Origin: Bacillota bacterium
GTDB lineage: Bacteria > Bacillota > Clostridia > DSM-8532
DNA: 64,000 nt
NCBI GenBank assembly: GCA_023415825.1
Contig: JAEZJF010000029.1
Location: 1 to 64,000, forward strand
Direction of reading: 5' to 3'
Shown here: one piece after another, positions 7,958 through 16,086 of the stretch
Layout: every line of letters begins with the position of its first letter
Numbering within the stretch: position 1 is the stretch's first letter
Translations under genes and position numbers: made by a program
Notes under the pieces: model-generated
Database searches by the model: none
The model's input: only the letters and a program-made list of their open reading frames with translations
Told to the model about the DNA's origin: nothing

Positions 7958-9784
7958 ATGGGGACAGGTAAACTAATAATACAAGCCCGCATCGCCGAGG
8001 GCGTGTTGCCTTTAAGAGGTGTACGGGTGAGGATCAAGGACAATGCCGGTACATTGCTCCATGAGCTTACGACGGATGAAAGCGGTGAAACCGGACAGAT
8101 TTCTTTAGAAGCTGTAGATAGGAGGTTTTCGCTGGATCCAAGCTATACAGGCATACCATACTCCACATATCATTTGGAGGCGGAGGCGAAAGGGTTTAAC
8201 AGCTTACATATTGCCGACGTACAAATTTTTGACGGTGAGAAAGCGATTCAGCCAGTGACATTGGTTTCGATGCCGGAAAACCATACGATTCCGCGCAGAC
8301 AGGAGTTCTTCATTGGAAGACATGCTATTGCAATGACAGAACCCCGGAATCAGGAAGGTCCGCGGATCGAACCACGGGCATTTCACCATGTCATCATACC
8401 CAATCCGATCACCATACACCTTGGTAAGCCTTCTGTGTCCGCATCGAATGTACAGGTGTCCTTCCCCGATTATGTCAAAAATGTTGCCAGCAGTGAAATC
8501 TATCCGACATGGCCGCAGGCGTCACTCGAGTCAAATATTTATGCCATTATCACATTTGCTTTAAACAGAGTGTTTACACAATGGTACAGGAGCCGGGGAT
8601 ATAATTTTGATATCACAAATAGTACTGCCTACGACCAGTATTTTCAATATGGTCGAACTATTTATGAATCCATTAGCCGAATCGTGGATGAGATCTTCAG
8701 CCATTTCGTTCGCAGGCAAGGACAGATTGCACCGTTCTTTACGTCTTTCTGCAATGGTACGACCGCTACCTGCGCAGGGCTGTCTCAATGGGGAACGGTA
8801 ACATTGGCTAACCAAGGCCGGTCGGCACTTCAGATACTGCGCCATTACTATCCAAACGATGTTGAAATATCACAGACCAATATCATTACCGGTATCGTTG
8901 TATCATTTCCGGGTACAACGCTGCGATTAGGCAGCACGGGTCTGGCCGTGCAGACCATACAGACCTATTTGAACAGAATCAGGCGAAACTATCCCGCTAT
9001 TCCGTTTATAACCGATGATCCCGGTGTTTTTAGCAACATCACGCAGGCAGCGGTAACGAAATTCCAGAGTATATTTAGTCTGGCAGCCAACGGCATAGTT
9101 GATAAGGCAACGTGGAATAAAATCTCTTATATTTATGTCGCCGTAGCAAAGCTGGCAAGTCTGGATAGCGAGGGTACGGCTCTCGGCATCGGAACGGTTC
9201 CACCCAGTTCGATTCTTAGGGTGGGGGCAAGCGGGGTTGATGTCATCACGCTGCAATATATCCTTAGCTTTATCAGTAAGTTTTACCCCATTATTCCAGA
9301 ATTAAAGCAGGACGGCATATTTGGAAGCGGGACCGTTCAGGCTGTAATAGCGTTTCAGCAGATGATGGGTATGACTGCGGACGGTATCGTAGGCCCATCC
9401 ACCTGGAATGCGCTTTATAAAACTTATTGGGGTATTAGGGAAAATGCTCCCATCCCGGAGCCCGGTCCTGAAGACGGAGTGATTGAACACACCGTCCGGT
9501 CAGGCGATACGCTTTGGCTCCTTGCTCAGAGGTATAATACCACTGTTAATGCGATCAAGGCTATGAACAACCTGACAAGCGATATGCTCATGATTGGGCA
9601 GGTGCTGCGGATTCCCAGTACGGGAACCACCCCGCCCACCTTTACATATACTGTTCAGCCGGGCGATACGCTTTGGCTGCTTGCGCAGAGGTTTAATACC
9701 ACTGTTAATGCGATCAAGGCCCTGAACAACTTGACAAGTGATGTGCTCATGATCGGACAGGTGCTGCTTATCATACAAAACTAG
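7958..9784 (+). CDS. SpoIID-like protein with two peptidoglycan-binding and two LysM domains
   Basis: This 608-residue protein begins with a carboxypeptidase-regulatory-like beta-sandwich (1-105). A SpoIID/LytB-like domain follows (about 165-305; SSEIYPTWP, TNSTAYDQYF, GLSQWGTV). Then come two PG_binding_1 domains (about 320-390 and 420-490, DGIFGSGTVQAV.AFQ type) and two LysM domains (509-553 and 563-606) that are almost identical to each other, including at DNA level. It should bind, and perhaps cleave glycan strands in, peptidoglycan; SpoIID proteins are lytic transglycosylases of sporulation. There is no signal peptide, which is known for clostridial members of this type and would fit a mother-cell or spore-associated protein (inference). 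GAGGAGGG precedes the ATG by about 9 bp. Confidence 0.85.
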   Translation: MGTGKLIIQARIAEGVLPLRGVRVRIKDNAGTLLHELTTDESGETGQISLEAVDRRFSLDPSYTGIPYSTYHLEAEAKGFNSLHIADVQIFDGEKAIQPVTLVSMPENHTIPRRQEFFIGRHAIAMTEPRNQEGPRIEPRAFHHVIIPNPITIHLGKPSVSASNVQVSFPDYVKNVASSEIYPTWPQASLESNIYAIITFALNRVFTQWYRSRGYNFDITNSTAYDQYFQYGRTIYESISRIVDEIFSHFVRRQGQIAPFFTSFCNGTTATCAGLSQWGTVTLANQGRSALQILRHYYPNDVEISQTNIITGIVVSFPGTTLRLGSTGLAVQTIQTYLNRIRRNYPAIPFITDDPGVFSNITQAAVTKFQSIFSLAANGIVDKATWNKISYIYVAVAKLASLDSEGTALGIGTVPPSSILRVGASGVDVITLQYILSFISKFYPIIPELKQDGIFGSGTVQAVIAFQQMMGMTADGIVGPSTWNALYKTYWGIRENAPIPEPGPEDGVIEHTVRSGDTLWLLAQRYNTTVNAIKAMNNLTSDMLMIGQVLRIPSTGTTPPTFTYTVQPGDTLWLLAQRFNTTVNAIKALNNLTSDVLMIGQVLLIIQN

Positions 9785-9808
9785 GCGCACATCAAAGCAC
9801 GATGCTTT

Positions 9809-9864
9809 AAAAAGGCGATAAGAATGTTTCTATGTCTTTTCCATAGTACTTCTTACCGCCTTTT
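9809..9864. terminator. Bidirectional intrinsic terminator
   Basis: The arms AAAAGGCGATAAGAA and TTCTTACCGCCTTTT pair with a single mismatch around a ~25-nt loop, and both ends carry A/T runs. It separates the convergent SpoIID-like gene and surface protein gene. Confidence 0.8.
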
Positions 9865-9872
9865 CCGCATTT

Positions 9873-12794
9873 TTATTCTTGTTTCTTTCTGCGGGTGAGA
9901 ATACCTAATGCAAACCACGATATCAGCATCAGGGACACATAAAGTGCATATGATAGACCAATTTCTCCTGTTTTCGGTACATCGTCCAGCTCGCCGCTTG
10001 CTTTCGGCAAGTCCTCTTCATCAATGTTTACTTCATTGACGCCACCGCTGCCACCTGAGTTTTTCTTCCACTGGGCAGTCAGCATCACCTTTCTGCTTGG
10101 CATTGTAAAAATTCCACCCGGTTGATAAACTGTGCCTGCCGTATCATCCGCTTTCCACCCGGTGAATGTATAGCCTGAACGTATAGGAGGCGTCGTATTC
10201 ACTGTGTAGGTCGTATTTTCAGTCACGGTGTCTATAGGGGGAACGGTATCCGTGTCCGCGCCGTTTCCGACATATGTCACGGTGTACTGAGCGGCAGGCT
10301 TATTACCGCCGCCACCTGAGTTTTCCGTCCACTGGGCAGTCAGCATCACATTTCTGCTTGGCATAGTAAACGCTTCACCCGGTTGATAAACTGTGCCTGC
10401 CTCGTCATCCGCTTTCCACCCGCTAAAGGTATGGCCTGAACGTGTAGGAGGCGTCGCATTCACGGTGTAGGTCGTATTTTCAGTTGCGGTATCCTCAGAG
10501 GGAACAGTATCCGTGTCAGCGCCATTTCCGATATATGTTACAGTGTATTGTACAGCAGGATCGCCGCCGCCACCAGAATTTTCCGTCCATTGGGCGTACA
10601 GTGTCTGATCTGTTACCGATACAGTACCTTCGACCATGGTTCCACCTGCGGTAGCCGTATACCAACCGTCAAATATTAGCGAACCGTTTATGGGGAGGTC
10701 ACTCGTCAGGATAGATACGTCACCGCCGGGGTGCGATACAAGATAATAACCTGTGGAAGCCGTGGCATCCGCATAGTATTTTAAACCGTCGTATTCAAGC
10801 GCAGGCAAGCCGCTCCATGCACCGCCGTTTGCATCAAATTTTACATATTTGATCTCCACTGCACCGGCATCCGGCTTCGAGGAATCCCGCATATATCCTC
10901 GTGCGTCCTCTGTCAACGACAACTCATTTACTATTGCAGCATTGTCCGCAGGTCCGTCGGGTAGGATTATGATGGTCGGCAGCTCTTTTGTATAACCGCT
11001 TCCCGCTTTGCCAACGGCACCATAAGAGGTGTGGTTAGTTTGAAGCTGCGGGAAAGTACCGAACACGTTTGCTGGCGTAATATTCGGTGCAAGCGGTGCA
11101 CCGTTGTCATATCCTATGTTGCCGCCATGATCATCAGCATTTGTGATATCAACATTCTTATATGCTAAGTTGCTTCCGCTGGTAATTCCGCCATTTCCCA
11201 CCATAATATTGTTCATGAACGAAGCTGCAGGACGCACGTTTTCGTTTGCAGAGTCAATGTGCTGTCCAACGGCTGATCCGCATCCATTCTTATTTGAGAG
11301 GGTACTTGTTGTATTGTTATAGAACGTATTGTTCACAAAATTAGCCACCGTATCAAGAGAAAGCTGTACCACACCGCCGCTGTCTACCGGCAGGATAAAC
11401 TTGCCTGCCATGTTTCCATAGAACGTATTGTTCGTAATATTGGAAGTAACAGTGCCGTTCCTGCTTTCCACGAATATCGCACTGCCGTCGTCCTGAGCCG
11501 TGTTGCCATAGAAAGTATTACTGTCTATATCAAATGTGCAGATGACACTTGAATTGCCGTTAAACACACCGATTGCGCCACCATCACTATTAGCGTTTTT
11601 ACCTGAAACGCCGTTTCCTTCAAAATAGCTGTAGCTGATATTTACATCGCCGCCAAACTGATAGAAACCAATTGCGCCGCCATAACGGGATGCATGATTA
11701 TCCTTGAAATAGGATCGCGTAACACTCACCGTTCTGCCACTATAGCCACCATAAGCGATGATCGCGCCTTGGATGTATCCGCCATCTATTGTGGATGCGC
11801 TGTTTACAAAGCTCGAATCTTCCACAGTCAGGTTGTTTCTGCTGAAAATCGCACTTCCATGACCGCCTAAATTGTTTTGGACTTTCTCAAACAGCGTATT
11901 TTTCACGATCACGTTACTTCCGTCATTGATGCCAATGCCGTTGATATCTGAAAATGTTGCATCTTCAACTGTAATCGTACCGGAAGCACCGGCGATTCCG
12001 CTGCCTTTTATATTTTTCAGTGTGGAGCCTGTTACATCAAGTGTGCCACTACCGGCCGCAATACCTTTGCCGTTTGCAACGCCATCAATTTCTGAATTGA
12101 TAAACGTTACGTTACCGCTCCCCGCAGTGACGGCAGTTGTTGTAATGTTTTTTAAAGCCGAATTCGTAATGCTGAGCGTACCACTGCCGGTAATACCGTT
12201 TGTTGCCGTATTAATCATCACATTGTTCAGTGATATGTTTGCGCCATCTGATGCTGTCACTGCCGTACCGCTTACATTGCTTATTGTCACACCGTCGAGT
12301 ATTAAGGAACCGCCGTTCTTCGCCGTAATACCACCGTTATAATTGGTACCGGAGTAATGGCTATCCACTATCACGCTTTTCAGGGTCAGCTTGGCGCCTT
12401 CCACCACGAAATGGCGTTGGTCGGCCGTCACTCTCATCGTGCAAGATAATGAGGCACTCGGATCACTCTCGATGGTTAAGTCTCGTGTCAGTATACGAGT
12501 TTCATTTTCAAAACCAATGTCCGCCGTCAAGATAATGGTATGGATTGCCGGATCGTCAAAAGCCGTCTTAAATTCGCTATAATCGCCGGCTGTTGCTACT
12601 CCGGCGTTCCGTGGCATTGGTATGGGGTTTGCAGCATCTGTCAGTACAAAATCGTCCTGCAATTGATCAGAAAAACCGCTTTCCTCTGTTGCATCTATTT
12701 TCGGAATCTCATCTGCCGCAGACCCAGAAAGCGGATCAACTGAAAACAGGAGAAGGACTGCTAAAAGCAAGGACAGAATTCTTTTTGCTTTCAT
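9873..12794 (-). CDS. Cell-wall-anchored beta-helix protein with three InlB repeats
   Basis: This 973-residue protein starts with a signal peptide (cleavage near residue 26, GSA/AD) and a segment (IDATEESG..DQLQDDF) shared with the protein at 2592-5768. A long parallel beta-helix follows (about 70-645), rich in N-[IT]-[FL]-x-[ND]-[NT] rungs. Next are three InlB B-type repeats (649-737, 750-823, 837-909), the last two near-duplicates including at DNA level. The sorting signal VPKTGE is at 939-944, followed by a membrane helix and TRRKKQE. It is thus a sortase substrate. The InlB-type repeats act as stalks or in ligand binding in other proteins; the ligand here is unknown. AGGAGG lies 7 bp before the ATG. 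Confidence 0.9.
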   Translation of the reverse strand: MKAKRILSLLLAVLLLFSVDPLSGSAADEIPKIDATEESGFSDQLQDDFVLTDAANPIPMPRNAGVATAGDYSEFKTAFDDPAIHTIILTADIGFENETRILTRDLTIESDPSASLSCTMRVTADQRHFVVEGAKLTLKSVIVDSHYSGTNYNGGITAKNGGSLILDGVTISNVSGTAVTASDGANISLNNVMINTATNGITGSGTLSITNSALKNITTTAVTAGSGNVTFINSEIDGVANGKGIAAGSGTLDVTGSTLKNIKGSGIAGASGTITVEDATFSDINGIGINDGSNVIVKNTLFEKVQNNLGGHGSAIFSRNNLTVEDSSFVNSASTIDGGYIQGAIIAYGGYSGRTVSVTRSYFKDNHASRYGGAIGFYQFGGDVNISYSYFEGNGVSGKNANSDGGAIGVFNGNSSVICTFDIDSNTFYGNTAQDDGSAIFVESRNGTVTSNITNNTFYGNMAGKFILPVDSGGVVQLSLDTVANFVNNTFYNNTTSTLSNKNGCGSAVGQHIDSANENVRPAASFMNNIMVGNGGITSGSNLAYKNVDITNADDHGGNIGYDNGAPLAPNITPANVFGTFPQLQTNHTSYGAVGKAGSGYTKELPTIIILPDGPADNAAIVNELSLTEDARGYMRDSSKPDAGAVEIKYVKFDANGGAWSGLPALEYDGLKYYADATASTGYYLVSHPGGDVSILTSDLPINGSLIFDGWYTATAGGTMVEGTVSVTDQTLYAQWTENSGGGGDPAVQYTVTYIGNGADTDTVPSEDTATENTTYTVNATPPTRSGHTFSGWKADDEAGTVYQPGEAFTMPSRNVMLTAQWTENSGGGGNKPAAQYTVTYVGNGADTDTVPPIDTVTENTTYTVNTTPPIRSGYTFTGWKADDTAGTVYQPGGIFTMPSRKVMLTAQWKKNSGGSGGVNEVNIDEEDLPKASGELDDVPKTGEIGLSYALYVSLMLISWFALGILTRRKKQE

Positions 12795-12840
12795 TCGTAA
12801 ACCTCCTAAATTCTTCTTTTATTGATTGCCATATGGTGAA

Positions 12841-12938
12841 AAAGGTGATACTTAATTAAACCTGACATAGAGAGTTTAGTTTATTTCTCTTGGGCTTTGA
12901 CGCTTGTTGTTCCTAATTTACGGTTTTCTGTACTGAAT
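12841..12938 (-). promoter_or_regulatory. Conserved surface-gene upstream module, copy C
   Basis: On the minus strand this region aligns with copy A over ~95 bp: ATTCAGTACA, then CAAGAGAAATAAACTAAACT, then CTATGT and GGTTTAATT, with the same spacing. It lies upstream of the gene at 9873-12794. Confidence 0.55.
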
Positions 12939-12964
12939 CAAAAAGCTAAAACACCTCAGAAAAG

Positions 12965-13007
12965 ATGTCAAAAGTATTTGACATCATCTTGTGGATGCTT
13001 TATAATG
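12965..13007 (+). promoter_or_regulatory. Promoter with overlapping palindromic operator
   Basis: TTGACA (12979-12984) and TATAAT (13002-13007) are 17 bp apart. A perfect 9-bp inverted repeat, GATGTCAAA-AGTA-TTTGACATC (12965-12986), covers the -35 box. A third half site TTTTGACAT lies at 13022-13030, after the start point. This is the expected layout for autorepression by the XRE protein encoded at 13389. Confidence 0.85.
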
Positions 13008-13050
13008 AAAATGTAAAAAGATTTTGACATTTATACCTTGGAGGTGTATT

Positions 13051-13389
13051 ATGCCCATTGGTGAAATCGGATATGTTATTTCTTATTGGCTGGTATTTAT
13101 AGCACTAGCTATCTCGTCTGTTTACGGCCTTTTCGCAGTGTATTATGCCTATATTAAAACGAAAGACGAACGCCAGAAATATATTGTTCTGCGAAGCACT
13201 GCCCATGCCTTTACTGTGCTGCTATGTTATTACATCATACAAATGATTGTTGTTTTTGCAGATGTTGCTGAACTTACCTGGCTCTGGGAACTGCTGCATT
13301 TTAATATCAATGCTGTACCAGCCGTGACCATAATGTCTGTTTTGGGCGTCTGCTTATTCATCAACAAGCGTAAAGCGGGTGGTGCTTGA
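13051..13389 (+). CDS. Small membrane protein paired with an XRE regulator
   Basis: This 112-residue protein starts at an ATG preceded by GGAGGTG. It has three likely membrane helices (about 8-30, 48-70 and 85-105) with short charged loops (KTKDERQKY) and the tail NKRKAGGA. It resembles the small membrane proteins often encoded just before an XRE regulator in Firmicutes; I do not assign a family. The stop codon overlaps the start of the XRE gene by one base, so the two are probably translated together. A strong promoter with a palindromic operator lies upstream. It may sense a membrane or stress signal and affect the repressor (inference). Confidence 0.8.
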   Translation: MPIGEIGYVISYWLVFIALAISSVYGLFAVYYAYIKTKDERQKYIVLRSTAHAFTVLLCYYIIQMIVVFADVAELTWLWELLHFNINAVPAVTIMSVLGVCLFINKRKAGGA

Positions 13390-13580
13390 TGCAAAATGTA
13401 ATCGAATGTTTGCGTAAAAAAACGGGTATCACACAGGCCCAACTAGCGGAAGCCTGCGGCGTTACACGGCAAACCATCAATGCCATTGAAAATAACAAAT
13501 ATGACCCAACCCTGCAATTGGCCTTTGCTCTCGCAAAGGCCCTTAACACCACAGTGGACGATTTGTTCACATACCCGTGA
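13389..13580 (+). CDS. XRE-family (YozG/Cro-like) transcriptional regulator
   Basis: This 63-residue protein is essentially one helix-turn-helix domain (GITQAQLAEACGVTRQTINA, then IENNKYDPTLQLA..LAKALNTTVDDLF). It belongs to the compact Cro/XRE group found as putative repressors of small membrane-protein operons. The ATG overlaps the preceding stop. The palindrome over the upstream promoter is the likely binding site, giving negative autoregulation. Its 3' end overlaps the convergent nucleotidyltransferase gene by 14 bp, and no terminator separates the two. Confidence 0.9.
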   Translation: MQNVIECLRKKTGITQAQLAEACGVTRQTINAIENNKYDPTLQLAFALAKALNTTVDDLFTYP

Positions 13581-14235
13581 TGAGATTACTGCTCCAAGAG
13601 ATGATTTGATCATAATACAAGGCTAAATCAGCCTCATCCATCGCAGTTAGCTTTATTCTATCGATGCAAATATTAAGTATCTCTTTGTCCATCCCATCTA
13701 AATGATTTACCAGTTCTGTCTTACTGCTTATATATTGGTTTGTCTCATCAAAATATTTGGCTTGCAAAATAAAAAATGCTGACTTGTAGAGTGCCGATAA
13801 AACTTCGGCGCTGTTTTTATATATATAATTATGGCAGCACGCGTGGTACAGGTTGCAGGCACCAATTCTTATGGCACACTTAACATCCGCTTTATCGATC
13901 AGCGGCAGTAAATAGTCGATGCTGCCGTAGATTGGCTGCGTATCATAATAGAGTTGAAATAGATCAGATTTCTCCCAAGCCAAGATCTCACTTTGCCCGG
14001 AAATAAATCCACAGGCTTTTTCTTTATACGGCATTTGAGATATTATTTCTCGATATTTTTTCAAATCCTGCATAGTCAGCTCATTCAAAATAACCACAAT
14101 ATCTATATCACTGCTGTCACTCGCTTCTTTGCGTCTATAGCTACCCTGTAAACCAATAAAAGTGACTCTATCTCCATATTCTTTTTTTATTTTTAAAACA
14201 AGTTCATCTATCCAATCCTCTATAAAGAAACCCAT
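13567..14235 (-). CDS. Nucleotidyltransferase-domain protein
   Basis: This 222-residue protein has the pol-beta/aminoglycoside-type nucleotidyltransferase signature: GSYRR near residue 30, then SSDIDIVV with the two metal-binding aspartates. The C-terminal half is helical, like the substrate-binding or HEPN-like half of related enzymes. It could transfer NMP to a small molecule, protein or RNA; the substrate is unknown. I chose the ATG at 14235, 5 bp after GAGGTG, over an in-frame GTG at 14241. It is the last gene of a minus-strand group with the toroid-like gene and a second nucleotidyltransferase (gaps of about 43 and 21 bp). An aminoglycoside-resistance role is possible but not shown. Confidence 0.75.
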   Translation of the reverse strand: MGFFIEDWIDELVLKIKKEYGDRVTFIGLQGSYRRKEASDSSDIDIVVILNELTMQDLKKYREIISQMPYKEKACGFISGQSEILAWEKSDLFQLYYDTQPIYGSIDYLLPLIDKADVKCAIRIGACNLYHACCHNYIYKNSAEVLSALYKSAFFILQAKYFDETNQYISSKTELVNHLDGMDKEILNICIDRIKLTAMDEADLALYYDQIISWSSNLITGM

Positions 14236-14278
14236 CTTCACACCTCGTAAAGTCTATTTTTTTATTTTGCAGAACTAT

Positions 14279-15153
14279 TCAGGTAACATGGTTAAGGTAT
14301 TTATCTAAAAGGTATGTAACCCACTCTCCTTTTGCTCCTCGTTTATCAAAGCTTATAAAGCCATCAGCCTTATAGATATAATTTATCCGCCAACCATTAT
14401 CCGTAATTTGCTTGCTTTTTATAAAATTGATTGCTTCTTTTACGTGTGGATCATTCATCTTTTTTGTCATATATACGATATCAAGCAATTCAATAATATT
14501 CAACTGATAGGATTGGGGGTATGCTATATCAAGTATGTGCTTTGTTATGGGCTCTTTATTGGATAAACGTTGAAATAAGTTATGCCGCAACAGATAGTCT
14601 GTACCGACATTAATCATATCCATTACGCTATTATCCAAAGCAGTACAATTGAAAGAATAGTACAGCAAGGCTTTTACCGATTTTGCTATCCCGATATAAC
14701 AGGGAGTTGCTTGCATACATCCGCCATATTTTTTAATCCCTTTTCCAGTCCAAAGCGTTTTTCGTTTCTTCCAAACACCTGATAATTCTTAATCCATTCA
14801 ACCGCGCATTTGACGTAGGGTAAATCTGTATACCCGAGCTTTGAATACGCTTCTATGAGCATAGCATTATAGCAAGGCAGTAAATCTGCACTTTTTCCGG
14901 TGATGGAAAATCCTTCTGGTGTAGTGTACGCTTTCTCTATATACTCCATCAGATTCTGTGTGTATTTCAATCTTCCTGCATAAGGAATTTCTGAAAGCGC
15001 CAACAGTCTCCATATGGGATACAATGAATTCTTTGAAAACTCACTGGTAAGCGAACGGATCAATTCAGAAGATGATAGCAAACTATCTATCATTTCATTC
15101 GTTAGCTCTTTACCATTATCAAAATATGTTTTAAGCAATAACGCATTATCCAT
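14279..15153 (-). pseudogene. Alpha/alpha-toroid-like protein, frameshifted
   Basis: Two frames cover one gene. The first (15153-14686) ends in KQLPVISG-stop. The second continues from about 14730 to 14279 as KKYGGCMQATPCYIGIAKSVKALL and on to the end. The switch falls at a run of six A bases (tta aaa aat); adding one A gives one continuous reading frame of about 290 residues. The repeated pattern (..LPCYNAMLIEAYSKLGY..AVEWIKNYQ.. and ..IIELLDIVYM..AINFIKSKQ..GWR) resembles the helical repeats of prenyltransferase or terpene-cyclase toroids. No catalytic DxDD is seen, so this may be a binding scaffold. It lies between two nucleotidyltransferase genes in one operon. Options are a true mutation, a sequencing error in the homopolymer, or -1 frameshifting, since A AAA AAT is a slippery heptamer in the right phase. 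Confidence 0.7.
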
Positions 15154-15174
15154 ACAGGCATTCCCTTGGCGTTT

Positions 15175-15996
15175 CTATAATAATCCGTTCACTTCGTTTA
15201 TTAATCCTTTCAGATGGTCACATGCGCCTGACAAATCAGTACCAGTAAAAGTGAAAATAGTATCCACTTTGTTTTTGTAATTATCAGGATGAATATTAAA
15301 GGTTTCAATCATCTTCACTGCTTTTTTCTCATTGATGCAGTATTTTTCATTTAAAGCAAAAAGTACTTGATTAAGTGCAGATATTGAACGCACAATGTGA
15401 GCTACTACATAATAAGCATCGTCTCTGGTGATATTCTTTTCTGCCAGCATATGTGAAAAACCGGCTTCAAAGGAAAAGAGATGAATGATCTCTTTCTTTA
15501 ATTTTTGTGGATATTCTTCTGCAATGGTCTTTAGCTTTAATATTTCATTATTTTTACTCCACAGCAACTTACTAATAGCCAGCTCACCCATATAAATTGC
15601 GTTAAAATAAGCATGTGGATGTCCCGTTTGATAATGTCGGGTAACAACCCCTTCTCTACATTCCTGAATCGCTTTTTTTACCCGACTTACATCTCGCAAA
15701 ATAAAGTCAACAGGTAAATCATCAATGATAAGCCAACAGCCGCCATCTACCCATTTTCCCCATTCTCCAGGCCTCGCAAGAAGATTTTCTCTATGCTCTT
15801 GATCCAATTCTTGCGCTTTCTTGTCTAGTAGAGACAAGTCGATTGTTTCTTTATCATAATACAAACCAATATCAATATCAGAATCAGAACTGTGATTACC
15901 TTTAGCACGAGAACCACCAAGTACGATTGCCTCAAGCCCTTTTATGTTTTTTAATGAATCGATTACCTTATTAATGATATCGTTAATATCTCTCAT
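15175..15996 (-). CDS. Nucleotidyltransferase-domain protein (DUF4037-like)
   Basis: This 273-residue protein has a clear NTP_transf_2 motif, VLGGSRAKGNHSSDSDIDIGLYY at residues 26-48, with the two aspartates that bind metal. A third acidic position is likely at VDFILRD (about 115). The helical second half (FNAIYMGELAISKLLW, SFEAGFSHMLAEKNITRDDAYYVVAHIVRSIS) matches larger proteins of unknown function in this superfamily. The ATG at 15996 follows GGAAAC by 5 bp. It is first of three minus-strand genes, followed after 21 bp by the frameshifted toroid-like gene. The substrate is not known. Confidence 0.8.
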   Translation of the reverse strand: MRDINDIINKVIDSLKNIKGLEAIVLGGSRAKGNHSSDSDIDIGLYYDKETIDLSLLDKKAQELDQEHRENLLARPGEWGKWVDGGCWLIIDDLPVDFILRDVSRVKKAIQECREGVVTRHYQTGHPHAYFNAIYMGELAISKLLWSKNNEILKLKTIAEEYPQKLKKEIIHLFSFEAGFSHMLAEKNITRDDAYYVVAHIVRSISALNQVLFALNEKYCINEKKAVKMIETFNIHPDNYKNKVDTIFTFTGTDLSGACDHLKGLINEVNGLL

Positions 15997-16086
15997 TTCA
16001 AGTTTCCTTCTTTAAAAATTAGCAAACAGAACAAATCTATCGTATCAAAAATATGGATAAATATAAAGGTAACAGCGGAAGGAAAA

